DNA of 60,541 nucleotides from NCBI GenBank assembly GCA_022773585.1, contig JALEZZ010000022.1:1-60541 (forward strand), in the 5' to 3' direction. Shown piece after piece: positions 48,020 to 57,349 of this stretch. Within the stretch, counting starts at the first letter, position 1; every line of letters starts with the position of its first letter. The DNA is from Selenomonas sp. GTDB taxonomy: Bacteria > Bacillota > Negativicutes > Selenomonadales > Selenomonadaceae. The position numbers were made by a program, and so were the translations under genes. The notes beneath the pieces are model-generated. The model did no database searches and was not told the origin of the DNA. It saw nothing but the letters and a program-made list of their open reading frames with translations.

Positions 48020-49438
48020 ATGGATGTATCGGCGCTCTTGGCTGCGGTCAACAATTTCGTCTGGGGCCCTGTGATGCTGGCGCTGCTCGTCGGCACGGGC
48101 ATCTTTCTGACGATTCGATTGAAGTTTCTGCCGTGGCGCAACCTCGGCTATGCGATCAAGATGGTGTTTTCGAAGCGTGACAAACACGCGGGCGACATTT
48201 CGCCGTTCCAGTCTCTGATGACGGCGCTGTCGGCGACAATCGGCACGGGCAACATCGTCGGCGTCGCGACGGCCATGGTGCTTGGCGGCCCGGGCGCGCT
48301 CGTCTGGATGTGGATTGCGGCGGCGTTCGGCCTTTCGACGAAATATGGCGAGTCGGTGCTCGCGGTCAAGTATCGTGAGACGAACAGCGTCGGCGAAATG
48401 GCCGGCGGCCCGATGTATGCGATGAAAAACGGCATCAACAACGGTTTCGGCCGTCTGCTGGCCGTGTTGTTCTCCCTGTTTGCTGTGCTCGCTTCGTTTG
48501 GCATCGGCAATATGACGCAGGCGAACTCGATTTCGGCAGCGCTGAATTCGAGCTATGGCATCCCGACATGGGCGGTCGGCGCCGTCATTACGCTCGGAGC
48601 GCTCAGCGTCCTCGTCCGCGGCATCCGCCGCATCGGCCTCGTGTCGAGCATCATCGTGCCGACGATGGCGGTGTTCTACCTCATTGCCTCTGTCATCGTC
48701 ATCGTTGTGAATTTTGATGCTGTGCCGGCGGGCGTCGAACAGATGTTCGCCATGGCATTCTCGACGGAGTCCGTCGCAGGCGGCATCGGCGGTTCCATCG
48801 TCGCTTCCATGCTGACGGCCATGCGCTGGGGCGTTGCGCGCGGCGTGTTCTCGAACGAGGCCGGCCTCGGCTCCGCGCCGATTGCGGCAGCGGCCGCCCG
48901 CACGGACCATGCGTCCCGCCAGGGCTATGTCAACATGACGGGCACGTTCTTCGATACGATGATTATCTGCATGCTGACGGGCCTCGTCATCGCTTCGTCC
49001 GGTATGCTCGGCACGGTCGACCCTGAGACCGGCAAGCTCGTTTCGGGCGTCCAGCTGACGATTCTCGCGTTCTCGACGGTGTTCGGCACGTATGGCAAGC
49101 TCATTGTCTCCATCGCCATCGCGCTGTTCGCGTTCTCGACGATCCTCGGCTGGGAGTACTATGGCGAGAAGGCGCTCGAGTACCTCATCAAGGCGCGCCC
49201 CGTCATCATGGGCTACCGCGTCCTGTTCTCGCTGATCACGTTCGTCGGCGCAACGACGACGCTCGAAATCGTCTGGAACTTCTCCGATACGATGAACGGC
49301 CTCATGATCATCCCGAACCTCATCTGCCTGATCTGGCTCAACAAGGACATCGCGGACGAGTGCTTCGAGTATGAGAAGGAAGTCGTCGTGCACGAGAAGA
49401 ATGGCGAGGTCATCGACTACGCGCAGAAGACGGCGTAA
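48020..49438 (+). CDS. Sodium:alanine/glycine symporter (AGCS family)
   Basis: This 472-residue membrane protein has about ten helices and imports alanine or glycine with sodium. Family signatures include SPFQSLMTALSATIGTGNIVG, GGPGALVWMWIAAAFGLSTKY, ETNSVGEMAGGPMYAM and GVARGVFSNEAGLGSAPIAAA. ATG 48020 follows GGGGAGGAATT. It has its own promoter, with an unknown small gene downstream. Confidence 0.94.
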   Translation: MDVSALLAAVNNFVWGPVMLALLVGTGIFLTIRLKFLPWRNLGYAIKMVFSKRDKHAGDISPFQSLMTALSATIGTGNIVGVATAMVLGGPGALVWMWIAAAFGLSTKYGESVLAVKYRETNSVGEMAGGPMYAMKNGINNGFGRLLAVLFSLFAVLASFGIGNMTQANSISAALNSSYGIPTWAVGAVITLGALSVLVRGIRRIGLVSSIIVPTMAVFYLIASVIVIVVNFDAVPAGVEQMFAMAFSTESVAGGIGGSIVASMLTAMRWGVARGVFSNEAGLGSAPIAAAAARTDHASRQGYVNMTGTFFDTMIICMLTGLVIASSGMLGTVDPETGKLVSGVQLTILAFSTVFGTYGKLIVSIAIALFAFSTILGWEYYGEKALEYLIKARPVIMGYRVLFSLITFVGATTTLEIVWNFSDTMNGLMIIPNLICLIWLNKDIADECFEYEKEVVVHEKNGEVIDYAQKTA

Positions 49439-49468
49439 AAATTTATGTTCAGATAAGGGAGTCTTAGC

Positions 49469-49858
49469 ATGATTATTTTTCCTGTGTTTTCCGAGCTTGA
49501 AAAGAAGCGTGACGAGGTCAATGCGCATTTCCACAAGGAGACGGAGCCGCAGCTCATCGAGCGCGTGCAGCAGTTCGGCTTCGTGCCGGTGCAGCCGGGC
49601 GATATGCAGCACATGCTGCTGAAGGAGTCGAGTACGCAGAACGAGTATCTGCTGACGTTCCGCCCCTATGAGATCCGCGTGGAGTTCTGCCATGTGAAGA
49701 CGCAGGAAAAGCTGCTGATCTGCGAAATCAGCAATTTCGCCCTGAGTGCCCATACGATCATGAACATCCTGATTGCCTCCATCGACAGCTGGCTCCAGTA
49801 CGGCGTCGTCTACGACTACCGCAAGGCGCAGGAGTTTGGCAAGGAGACGAAAAAATAA
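49469..49858 (+). CDS. Hypothetical protein, 129 aa
   Basis: This is a soluble protein beginning MIIFPVFSELEKKRDEVNAH, with predicted beta strands in the centre and a helical end. No domain was recognised. It lies 30 bp after the symporter and is probably co-transcribed with it. Confidence 0.6.
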   Translation: MIIFPVFSELEKKRDEVNAHFHKETEPQLIERVQQFGFVPVQPGDMQHMLLKESSTQNEYLLTFRPYEIRVEFCHVKTQEKLLICEISNFALSAHTIMNILIASIDSWLQYGVVYDYRKAQEFGKETKK

Positions 49859-49907
49859 TCTTTCGCTTCTAGTTTTCTCTGGTTCCTTATGTTAAAATGA
49901 ATTGCAC

Positions 49908-49941
49908 AAATCCCATGTACATTCCGTGCATGGGATTTTTT
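49908..49941 (+). terminator. Terminator just upstream of potA
   Basis: AATCCCATG and CATGGGATT form a stem followed by TTTTTT. It ends 26 bp before the potA ATG. A TAAAAT -10-like element lies upstream at about 49893, so the hairpin could either end the preceding gene or attenuate the pot operon. Confidence 0.75.
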
Positions 49942-49966
49942 AGCAAAACTGCGAGGAGAGTGGGAA

Positions 49967-51037
49967 ATGGAAAAAGAACTGCTGCGCCTGGAGCGCATCA
50001 AAAAATCGTTTGACGGGAGGAAGATCATCGAGGATCTCGACCTCACCATTCATGAGAATGAGTTCGTGACGCTTCTCGGGCCTTCGGGGTGCGGGAAGAC
50101 GACGACGCTGCGGCTGATCGGGGGCTTCGAGCTGCCGGACAGCGGCCGCATCTTGTTTGATGGCAAGGATATCACGAAGCTGCCGCCGGAGAAGCGGCAG
50201 GTCAATACGGTGTTCCAGAAATATTCGTTGTTCTCGAATATGGACGTGGCAGAAAATATCGCGTTCGGCCTCCGCATCAAGGGGAAGTCGCGCGAGTATA
50301 TCAAGGACAAGATTCATTACGCGCTGAAGCTCGTGAACCTCGACGGATACGAACATGCCGATGTGACGGCGATGTCGGGCGGGCAGCAGCAGCGCATCGC
50401 GATTGCGCGCGCCGTCGTCAACGAGCCGAAGGTGCTGCTGCTCGATGAGCCGCTTTCGGCGCTCGACCTCAAGCTCCGCCAGCAGATGCAGCGCGAACTC
50501 GTCAAGATCAAGCGCGAACTCGGCATCACATTCGTTTTCGTGACGCACGATCAGGAGGAAGCGCTCTCGATGTCGGACACGGTCGTCGTCATGAACCAGG
50601 GCTGGATCCAGCAGATCGGGACGCCGGAGAGCGTCTACAACGAGCCGGAGAATGCGTTCGTGGCGGACTTCATCGGCGACAGCAACATCATCGACGGCAT
50701 CATGGTGCGCGACAAACTGGTGCACCTCCTCGGCAAGGACATCCCGTGCATCAATACGGGCTTTGGCGAAAATGTCCCCGTCGATGTCCAGATCCGCCCG
50801 GAGGACATCCAGATCACGGCGCCCGAGGACGGCCAGTATCAGGGCGTCATCAAGTCGGTCGTGTTCAAGGGCACGGTTTATGACATCACAATCGAGGCGG
50901 CGGGTTTCGAGTGGCTCGTGCAGACGATCACGGGCCATGAGGCGGGCCGTGAGGTCGGCCTGCAGCTCGCCGCGTCGAACATCCAGATCATGGCGAAACC
51001 GGCGTCCGAAGACGAGGAGGCGGCGAAAGATGTTTGA
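49967..51037 (+). CDS. potA: Spermidine/putrescine ABC transporter ATP-binding protein
   Basis: This 356-residue ABC ATPase has Walker A in LLGPSGCGKTTTLRLIGG, the signature SGGQQQRIAIARA, Walker B VLLLDEPLSALD and His-loop VTHDQEEALSMSD. The C-terminal TOBE domain (about 270-345) is typical of PotA. It powers polyamine uptake with the two permeases and the lipoprotein encoded downstream. Its end overlaps potB by 8 bp. The site is GAGGAGAG. Confidence 0.93.
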   Translation: MEKELLRLERIKKSFDGRKIIEDLDLTIHENEFVTLLGPSGCGKTTTLRLIGGFELPDSGRILFDGKDITKLPPEKRQVNTVFQKYSLFSNMDVAENIAFGLRIKGKSREYIKDKIHYALKLVNLDGYEHADVTAMSGGQQQRIAIARAVVNEPKVLLLDEPLSALDLKLRQQMQRELVKIKRELGITFVFVTHDQEEALSMSDTVVVMNQGWIQQIGTPESVYNEPENAFVADFIGDSNIIDGIMVRDKLVHLLGKDIPCINTGFGENVPVDVQIRPEDIQITAPEDGQYQGVIKSVVFKGTVYDITIEAAGFEWLVQTITGHEAGREVGLQLAASNIQIMAKPASEDEEAAKDV

Positions 51038-51881
51038 GTCGAAGCGGCTCGGCCGCCTGCTGCTGGCCCCGTTCTCGCTCTGGGCTCTGATTTTCGTCGT
51101 ACTGCCGCTGTTCTTCGTGCTGTACCACGGCCTGACGGACGAGGCGGGTGCCTTTTCGCTCGCGAATCTCGGCGAAGTCTTTTCGTGGGAGTACATGGCG
51201 GCGCTCGGCCTGTCCGTGGAGCTCGCGCTCGTTTCGACGGTGCTCTGCCTCGTCCTCGCGTACCCGCTCTGCATGATCCTGACGTCGATGAAAAAAGGAA
51301 AAATGGTGCTGATTTTCGTGCTGTTTTTGCTGCCGCTCTGGATGAATTCGCTCTTGACGACGATGGCGTGGCAGACGATTCTCGAAAAGAACGGCCTCAT
51401 CAATCTCGCGCTGTCTGCACTGGGGCTCCCAACGCTCTCGCTCATCAATACGCCGGGCGCCATCGTCATCGGCATGATTTACAATTTCCTGCCGTACATG
51501 GTGCTGCCGCTCTACGTGTCGCTGTCGAAAATCGACAAGAGTGTCATCGAAGCGGCGCGCGACCTCGGTGCGGGCTGGTGGCAGACGTTGCGGCGCATTC
51601 TCGTGCCGCTGACGCTGCCGGGCATCGTGAGCGGTTCGACGATGGTCTTCATCCCGGCACTCACGACGTTCGTCATCAGTGCGCTCTTGGGCGGCAACAA
51701 GGTGCTGCTCGTCGGCAACATCATCGAACAGGAGTTTACGGCGGCCTATGACTGGCAGCTCGGCAGTGCGCTCTCGATGGTCTTGATGGTCTTCATCCTG
51801 CTCAACATCGCGCTCGAAGCGTTCTCCGACCAGAAAGATCAGAATGAGCAGAAGGCGGCCAGAGGGAAGGGGGCGGCGTGA
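51030..51881 (+). CDS. potB: Spermidine/putrescine ABC transporter permease PotB
   Basis: This is a 283-residue permease with six predicted helices and the EAA loop EAARDLGAGWWQTLRRILVPLTLPG that contacts PotA. ATG 51030 lies inside the end of potA. The stop shares bases with the potC start (TGATG). Confidence 0.92.
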   Translation: MFESKRLGRLLLAPFSLWALIFVVLPLFFVLYHGLTDEAGAFSLANLGEVFSWEYMAALGLSVELALVSTVLCLVLAYPLCMILTSMKKGKMVLIFVLFLLPLWMNSLLTTMAWQTILEKNGLINLALSALGLPTLSLINTPGAIVIGMIYNFLPYMVLPLYVSLSKIDKSVIEAARDLGAGWWQTLRRILVPLTLPGIVSGSTMVFIPALTTFVISALLGGNKVLLVGNIIEQEFTAAYDWQLGSALSMVLMVFILLNIALEAFSDQKDQNEQKAARGKGAA

Positions 51882-52669
51882 TGGAAAAAGTCAAAAAAGC
51901 CTATCTCGGCCTCATCGTGCTGTTCCTCTATGCGCCGATCTTCGTCCTGATCGCGCAGTCGTTCAATGCGAGCCGGTACCGCGGCCATTGGACGGGGTTC
52001 ACGACGGAGTGGTATGCGAATCTGTTCGAGGATGCGGACATGCTGGCGGCGTTCCTCAACACGCTGTCCATCGGCCTGACGGCGGCGCTCTGCGCGACGC
52101 TCCTCGGCCTCGCGACGGCGCTCGCGCTCAGGGCGATGGGGCATCGGACGCGCATGACGGTGCGCGGCCTCGCGAATGTGCCGCTGCTCAATGCGGACAT
52201 CGTGACGGGGATTTCGCTGATGCTGCTGTTCCTCGGCCTCGGGCTGCGGCTCGGGTATGATACGATTCTTTTGGCGCATATCGTCATCTGCCTGCCGTAT
52301 GCGCTCCTCTGCATCCTGCCGCAGGTGCTCGGGCTCGACCGCGTCTACTACGAGGCGGCCGTCGATCTCGGCGCGACGCCGTGGCAGGCGTTCCGGAAGG
52401 TGCTGCTGCCGGAGCTTTATCCGGGCATCGCGGCGGCGTTTTTGCTGTCGTTCGCGATGTCGGCCGATGATTTCATCGTGACGTATTTCACGAAAGGCGC
52501 GGGTATCGACACGCTGACGACAGCGATTTACGCGCAGCTGAAGCTCGGCGTCCATCCCGAGATGTATGCGCTTTCGACGCTGTTCTTCGTCGGCGTCATC
52601 GCATTTGTGGCGCTGCTCTTGGGCAACTATCGCGCGCTCAAAAAGCGGCGCGGACGGCTGGAGGTGTGA
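51881..52669 (+). CDS. potC: Spermidine/putrescine ABC transporter permease PotC
   Basis: This is a 262-residue second permease of the system, with SFNASRYRGHWTGFTTEWY after the first helix and the EAA loop YYEAAVDLGATPWQAFRKV. FAMSADDFIVTYFTKG is a common PotC segment. Start ATG 51881 overlaps the potB stop. Confidence 0.92.
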   Translation: MEKVKKAYLGLIVLFLYAPIFVLIAQSFNASRYRGHWTGFTTEWYANLFEDADMLAAFLNTLSIGLTAALCATLLGLATALALRAMGHRTRMTVRGLANVPLLNADIVTGISLMLLFLGLGLRLGYDTILLAHIVICLPYALLCILPQVLGLDRVYYEAAVDLGATPWQAFRKVLLPELYPGIAAAFLLSFAMSADDFIVTYFTKGAGIDTLTTAIYAQLKLGVHPEMYALSTLFFVGVIAFVALLLGNYRALKKRRGRLEV

Positions 52670-52673
52670 GCGG

Positions 52674-53768
52674 ATGAAAAAAATTCATTTTTTGCGTCTG
52701 CTGGCGCTGGCCGCAGCGTTCGCGCTCACTATTTTTTCTGCCGGTTGCGACAGCTGGGGCGGGGACGACGAGGAAGCTGGCGGCGAGGACACGCTTTACA
52801 TCTACAGCTGGGGCGACTACCTCGACGAGGATGTCATCGCGCAGTTCGAGGAGGAAACGGGCATCCATGTCGTCCTCGACACCTATGATACGAATGAGAG
52901 CATGTACCCGCGCGTCAAAGAGGGCGCGACGACGTACGACCTCATCTGCCCGTCGGACTACATGATCCAGAAGATGGAGCAGAACGACCTCCTGCAGCCG
53001 CTCGACTGGACACAGCTGCCAAATGCGAAGGAATATATCGGCAGCGACTACCTGAAGCAGGCCGAATCGTATGACCCCGGCAACCGCTACAGCATCCCGT
53101 ACTGCTGGGGCACGGTCGGCATCATGTACAACACGAAGATGGTCGACGAACCCGTGGACAGCTGGGAGGTTCTTTTTGACCCGAGGTACAGGGACAGCAT
53201 CCTCATGCAGGATTCGGCGCGCGATGCCATCATGATCCCGCTGCGCATGATGGGCGTCTCGATGAATACGACAGACGAGGCGGCGCTCACGAAGGCGCGC
53301 GATATGCTGCTCGCACAGAAGCCGCTCGTGCAGGCTTATGGCGTCGATGACATCCGCGACAAACTCGCGGGCGGCGAGGCGGCGCTCGGCGTCATCTATT
53401 CGGGCGAGGCCATCAACCTCATGGAGGCCAATCCCGACCTCGCGTTTTGCGCCGCGCCGAAGGAGGGCACGAACCTCTGGATGGACGGCTGGGTCATCCC
53501 GAAGAACGCGCAGCATGTGGAAAATGCGCACAAATTCATCGACTTCCTCTGCCGCCCGGACATCGCGGCGAAGAATTTCGAGGCCCTCGGCTATTCCACG
53601 CCGAACACCGGCGTCCAGGAACTCGTCGAAGACGATATGGAAGACGACGCCATCGAAATCGCCTTCCCGCCGCCCGAGGTGTATCTCGGACAGGAGACGT
53701 ACCAGTACCTCGGCGAGGAGATGGACAAATTGTATACGAAGCTGTGGCTGCAGGTGAAGGTGGAGTGA
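52674..53768 (+). CDS. potD: Spermidine/putrescine-binding lipoprotein PotD
   Basis: This 364-residue extracytoplasmic solute-binding protein has a lipoprotein signal ending at Cys25 (IFSAGC). The mature part begins with TLYIYSWGDYLDEDVIAQFE and has CPSDYMIQKM, PYCWGTVGIMYN and LWMDGWVIPKNA, all typical of PotD/PotF, whose aromatic and acidic residues hold the polyamine. It starts 4 bp after potC. It is the last gene of the operon; a palindromic repeat overlaps its end. Confidence 0.93.
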   Translation: MKKIHFLRLLALAAAFALTIFSAGCDSWGGDDEEAGGEDTLYIYSWGDYLDEDVIAQFEEETGIHVVLDTYDTNESMYPRVKEGATTYDLICPSDYMIQKMEQNDLLQPLDWTQLPNAKEYIGSDYLKQAESYDPGNRYSIPYCWGTVGIMYNTKMVDEPVDSWEVLFDPRYRDSILMQDSARDAIMIPLRMMGVSMNTTDEAALTKARDMLLAQKPLVQAYGVDDIRDKLAGGEAALGVIYSGEAINLMEANPDLAFCAAPKEGTNLWMDGWVIPKNAQHVENAHKFIDFLCRPDIAAKNFEALGYSTPNTGVQELVEDDMEDDAIEIAFPPPEVYLGQETYQYLGEEMDKLYTKLWLQVKVE

Positions 53769-53836
53769 GGCATACTCGCTGCGTCGCTACCCTCTCAGCT
53801 TCGCTTTGCTCAGCAGCTCCCCCAGAGGGGAAGCCT
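53764..53836 (-). repeat. REP-like palindromic repeat
   Basis: Read on the minus strand, GGCTTCCCCTCTGGGGGAGC is followed by GCTGAGCAAAGCGAAGCTGAG. The sequence is more divergent than in other copies. It lies directly after potD and just before the carboxypeptidase promoter. Confidence 0.65.
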
Positions 53837-53842
53837 TGGCAC

Positions 53843-53870
53843 TTGACGTCCTCGAAAATTCTAGTACAAT
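53843..53870 (+). promoter_or_regulatory. Promoter of the D,D-carboxypeptidase gene
   Basis: TTGACG (53843-53848), 16 bp, TACAAT (53865-53870), 35 bp before the ATG. Confidence 0.7.
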
Positions 53871-53905
53871 GTAGGGTGTTCTAGGATTTTTGGAGGGACG
53901 TTTCC

Positions 53906-54736
53906 ATGAGAAATTCGATTCTGGGAAGACGCCTCTTGGCGCCTTTCCTTTTTTTGTTGGTCTTGGTGCAGTGCGCGGCGGCGCTGGCGGCGGCGCCGGA
54001 GATTTCGGCGGACGCGGCCATCGTCGTTGACCGCGGCACGGGGGCCGTGCTCTATGAGAAGAACGCGGACAAGCGCGAGTACCCGGCGAGCATGACGAAG
54101 ATGATGACGTGCCTGCTGGCCATCGAGAGCGGGCGCACGGACTCCATCGTCCAGGTCAGCCCCGAGGCGGCCGACGTGGAGTGCACGCGCATGCGGCCGG
54201 GCGACCAGGTGCGCATGGGCGACCTCATCGAGCAGATGCTGCTGATTTCCGACAACGGGGCGGCGACAGCTGTCGGCGAGTCGGTCGGGCAGGGTGACAT
54301 TGATTACTTCGCCGGCCTGATGAACCGCCGCGCAGAGTCGCTCGGCATGGCGTCCACGCATTTTGTCAACGCGAACGGCATGCCGGACAGCGACCACTAC
54401 ACGACGGCGCGCGACATGTCGAAGCTCGCGGAAGCGGCGTTCGGCAATGACAAGTTCCGCTCGATCGTCGGGACGAAGGAGGCCAACATCTACTATGTGA
54501 AGCCTGTCGGGCGCGTGGAGCACTGCGTCAATACGGACGAGCTGCTCTGGAGCTATCAAGGCATCGTCGGCGGCAAGACGGGCTGGACGAGTGCGGCAAG
54601 AGGCTGCCTGACGGTCGCGGCCGACCGCGGAGGACGCGAACTCATCGCCGTCGTGATGCATTCGGATGACGACGAGAGCCGGTTCCAAGAGGCAGCAGAA
54701 TTACTCGATTATGGCTTCGCAATGGATGGTGAATGA
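53906..54736 (+). CDS. Serine D-Ala-D-Ala carboxypeptidase
   Basis: This 276-residue penicillin-binding protein of the DacA/DacF type trims pentapeptides in peptidoglycan. It has an N-terminal signal (cleavage near ALA-A), SxxK in YPASMTKMMT, SxN in LISDNGAA and KTG in GGKTGWTSAA. It ends soon after the catalytic domain, lacking the C-terminal PBP5 beta domain and membrane anchor of longer members. The ribosome binding site is TGGAGGGACG. Confidence 0.92.
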   Translation: MRNSILGRRLLAPFLFLLVLVQCAAALAAAPEISADAAIVVDRGTGAVLYEKNADKREYPASMTKMMTCLLAIESGRTDSIVQVSPEAADVECTRMRPGDQVRMGDLIEQMLLISDNGAATAVGESVGQGDIDYFAGLMNRRAESLGMASTHFVNANGMPDSDHYTTARDMSKLAEAAFGNDKFRSIVGTKEANIYYVKPVGRVEHCVNTDELLWSYQGIVGGKTGWTSAARGCLTVAADRGGRELIAVVMHSDDDESRFQEAAELLDYGFAMDGE

Positions 54737-54738
54737 GT

Positions 54739-54806
54739 TTGGCTACAGCACCCGACTACTCCCTCAGTCGCCCTTCGGGCGCCAGCTCCCTCTAGAGGGA
54801 GCCTTT
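54739..54806 (-). repeat. REP-like palindromic repeat, tail type C
   Basis: On the minus strand GGCTCCCTCTAGAGGGAGC, hairpin GGCGCCCGAAGGGCG, then GGGAGTAGTCGGGTGCTGTA. Its tail matches the copies at 20085 and 31972. Confidence 0.75.
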
Positions 54807-54833
54807 CTTTTTTCGTATGCCAAGGAAAAATCC

Positions 54834-54862
54834 TTGACATGGGGGGATGGATTGCGTATAAT
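54834..54862 (+). promoter_or_regulatory. Promoter of the ylxM-ffh operon
   Basis: TTGACA (54834-54839), 17 bp, TATAAT (54857-54862): a full consensus promoter 62 bp upstream of ylxM. Confidence 0.88.
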
Positions 54863-54924
54863 AGCCTTTGTCAAGGGTTCTGCCTTGGCAAATGAATCCT
54901 TTCGCAAGATTGCAGGTGGGCAGC

Positions 54925-55284
54925 ATGGAACAGTTCCTGTATCTGTCGGGGCTTTTTGATCTGTATGGAGCCCTGTTGACGCAGAGGCAGCAGGACTGCC
55001 TGCGCCTCCACCTCTACGAGGATTTTTCCTTGTCGGAAATCGGCGAGGAGCTCGGGATCTCGCGGCAGGCTGTCTATGACAATATCCACCGCGCGGAGGC
55101 CGCGATGAAGTCGTATGAGGCGAAGCTCGGGCTCGCCGCGCGCTATGAAAAGGAGCGCCGCGTGCTCGCCGGCGTCGACGAGGACATCGCGAAACTCGCG
55201 GACGGGGCCGATGCGGCCGCGGTCGCAGACATTCGTGCGCGCCTCGCGCCATTACTCGGGCGCGAGAGGGAGGGACTGACGTGA
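54925..55284 (+). CDS. ylxM: YlxM/p13-family DNA-binding-like protein
   Basis: This 119-residue protein has a sigma-70 region 4-like helix-turn-helix (LTQRQQDCLRLHLYEDFSLS, then EIGEELGISRQAVYDNIHRAE). YlxM is nearly always encoded ahead of ffh in Firmicutes and has been linked to SRP function. ATG 54925 follows GCAGGTGGG. The stop overlaps the GTG start of ffh. Confidence 0.88.
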   Translation: MEQFLYLSGLFDLYGALLTQRQQDCLRLHLYEDFSLSEIGEELGISRQAVYDNIHRAEAAMKSYEAKLGLAARYEKERRVLAGVDEDIAKLADGADAAAVADIRARLAPLLGREREGLT

Positions 55285-56684
55285 TTTTTGAAAGCTTATC
55301 CGACCGTTTGCAGCAGACGTTCAAGAAGCTGCGCGGTCACGGCAAGCTGACGGAGGACGATGTCGACGAGGCGATGCGGGAAGTCCGCATGGCACTCCTC
55401 GAGGCCGATGTCAATTTCAAGGTCGTCAAGAACTTCGTCAAGACGGTCAAGGAACGCGCCATCGGCCAGGAAGTCCTCGAGACTTTGACGCCGGCGCAGG
55501 TCGTCATCAAAATCGTCGATGAGGAGCTCACGGCGCTCATGGGCGGCACGCAGAGCCGCATCAACATGAGTCCGCAGCCGCCGACAATCATCATGATGGC
55601 AGGCCTGCAGGGCGCCGGCAAGACGACGTCGGTCGGCAAGCTCGGCCTCGCGCTCAAGAAGCAGGGCAAGCGCCCGCTCCTCGTCGCGGACGACATCTAC
55701 CGCCCGGCCGCCATCACGCAGCTCGAAGTCATCGGCAAGCAGCTCGGCCTGCCGGTTTTCAAGAAAGAGGACTGCAAGGACGCCGTCGAGATTGCAAACG
55801 AGGCGGTCGCCTTTTCGCAGTCGCACATGAATGACGTCATCATCATCGATACGGCTGGCCGCCTGCAGATTGACGAGAAGCTCATGCAGGAGCTCCGCGA
55901 CATCAAGAGCGCCGTGCATCCGCACGAAATCCTGCTCGTCGTCGATGCGATGACGGGCCAGGAAAGCGTCAATGTGGCGAAGAGCTTCAATGAGACGCTC
56001 GGCCTCGACGGCGTCGTCATGACGAAGCTCGACGGCGATGCGCGCGGCGGCGCGGCGCTTTCCATCAAGGCCGTGACGGGCGTGCCCATCAAGTTCGTCG
56101 GCCTCGGCGAGAAGCTCGAGCCGCTCGAACCGTTCCATCCTGACCGCATGGCTTCGCGCATCCTCGGCATGGGCGATGTCCTGTCGCTCGTCGAAAAGGC
56201 GCAGCAGACGTTCGACGCCGAAGAGGCGCAGAAGATGGCCAAGAAGCTGCGCAAGGACGAGTTTACGCTCGATGATTTCCTTTCGCAGATGCAGCAGGTC
56301 AAGAAGCTCGGGTCGCTCGAGAACATCCTCGGCATGATTCCCGGCATGGGCGGCCTCAAGAAGCAGCTCGAAGGCCAGGACATCGACCTGAACGGCAAGG
56401 AAATGCGCCAGATCGAGGCGATCATCCATTCGATGACGCCGAAGGAGCGCGCAGACATCTCGATCATCAACGGCAGCCGCCGCAAGCGCATCGCGCAGGG
56501 CTCCGGCACGCGCGTGCAGGATGTCAACAAGCTGCTGAAGCAGTTTGGCGAGATGAAAAAGATGATGAAAAAGATGAAGAAAATGAAGGGCAAGAAGGGG
56601 ATGCCGAATCTCGGCGGCCTCGGAGACCTCGGCGGGCTAGGCAAGCTCGGCGGGCTCGGCAGCAAGCTCCCATTTTTCAAATAA
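55281..56684 (+). CDS. ffh: Signal recognition particle protein Ffh
   Basis: This 467-residue SRP54 GTPase targets nascent membrane proteins with 4.5S RNA. N domain (1-90), G domain with MAGLQGAGKTTSVGKL, DTAGRLQ and TKLDGDARGGAAL, then the Met-rich M domain with MIPGMGGLKKQ and the RNA-binding NGSRRKRIAQGSGT. The Gly-rich C-terminus ends in LPFFK. Starts at GTG 55281, coupled to ylxM. Confidence 0.97.
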   Translation: MIFESLSDRLQQTFKKLRGHGKLTEDDVDEAMREVRMALLEADVNFKVVKNFVKTVKERAIGQEVLETLTPAQVVIKIVDEELTALMGGTQSRINMSPQPPTIIMMAGLQGAGKTTSVGKLGLALKKQGKRPLLVADDIYRPAAITQLEVIGKQLGLPVFKKEDCKDAVEIANEAVAFSQSHMNDVIIIDTAGRLQIDEKLMQELRDIKSAVHPHEILLVVDAMTGQESVNVAKSFNETLGLDGVVMTKLDGDARGGAALSIKAVTGVPIKFVGLGEKLEPLEPFHPDRMASRILGMGDVLSLVEKAQQTFDAEEAQKMAKKLRKDEFTLDDFLSQMQQVKKLGSLENILGMIPGMGGLKKQLEGQDIDLNGKEMRQIEAIIHSMTPKERADISIINGSRRKRIAQGSGTRVQDVNKLLKQFGEMKKMMKKMKKMKGKKGMPNLGGLGDLGGLGKLGGLGSKLPFFK

Positions 56685-56716
56685 TTTATTTTTGATTTCA
56701 AGGAGGTGAATGTTTC

Positions 56717-56986
56717 ATGGCAGTGAAGATTCGTTTGAACCGTCTCGGTGCAAAGAAGAACCCGTACTATCGCATCGTCGTTGCGGATTCCCGCGCACCG
56801 CGTGATGGCCGCTTCATCGAGATCCTTGGCAACTACGACCCGTCCCAGACGCCGGCGCTTGTCAATGTCGATGAGGAGAAGGTCCTCAGCTGGATGAGCA
56901 AGGGTGCTCAGCCGACGGATACCGTCAAGTCGCTCCTGTCCAAGCAGGGCATCATGACGAAGTTCGCAGAGAGCAAGAAGCACTGA
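56717..56986 (+). CDS. rpsP: 30S ribosomal protein S16
   Basis: This is an 89-residue protein beginning [20 protein letters not shown], with [19 protein letters not shown], the S16 signature. The ribosome binding site is AAGGAGGTGAATG. Placement after ffh is the standard Firmicutes order. Confidence 0.97.
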   Translation: MAVKIRLNRLGAKKNPYYRIVVADSRAPRDGRFIEILGNYDPSQTPALVNVDEEKVLSWMSKGAQPTDTVKSLLSKQGIMTKFAESKKH

Positions 56987-57011
56987 GTGGCTTCTCAAAG
57001 AGGGTAGTCTC

Positions 57012-57239
57012 ATGAAAGAGATTGTTGAAGTGATTGCCAAAGCTCTCGTGGATCGTCCGGAGGCCGTCGAGGTCAGCGAGGAGGAGCAGGAGCGCGCGAC
57101 GCTCCTGAAGCTCCATGTCGCAGAGGACGATATGGGCAAGGTCATCGGCAAGCAAGGCCGCATCGCGAAAGCCATGCGGACGGTTGTGAAGGCCGCCGCC
57201 ACACGCGAAAACAAAAAAGTCACGGTTGAGATTCAATAA
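57012..57239 (+). CDS. KH-domain RNA-binding protein
   Basis: This 75-residue protein (YlqC/KhpA type) has the KH motif GKVIGKQGRIAKAMRT. KhpA proteins bind RNA, often together with KhpB/Jag. Encoded between rpsP and ylqD as in Bacillus and relatives. Confidence 0.93.
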   Translation: MKEIVEVIAKALVDRPEAVEVSEEEQERATLLKLHVAEDDMGKVIGKQGRIAKAMRTVVKAAATRENKKVTVEIQ

Positions 57240-57349
57240 AGGAAGCAAAGGTGAACGTGTCCGCGCATCCAATCTGCACGAACGCTTATCGCCTTTGCTT
57301 TCTTTTTGGTATGAAATTATTTTTTTGACTTATAAATGGAGGAAATATC

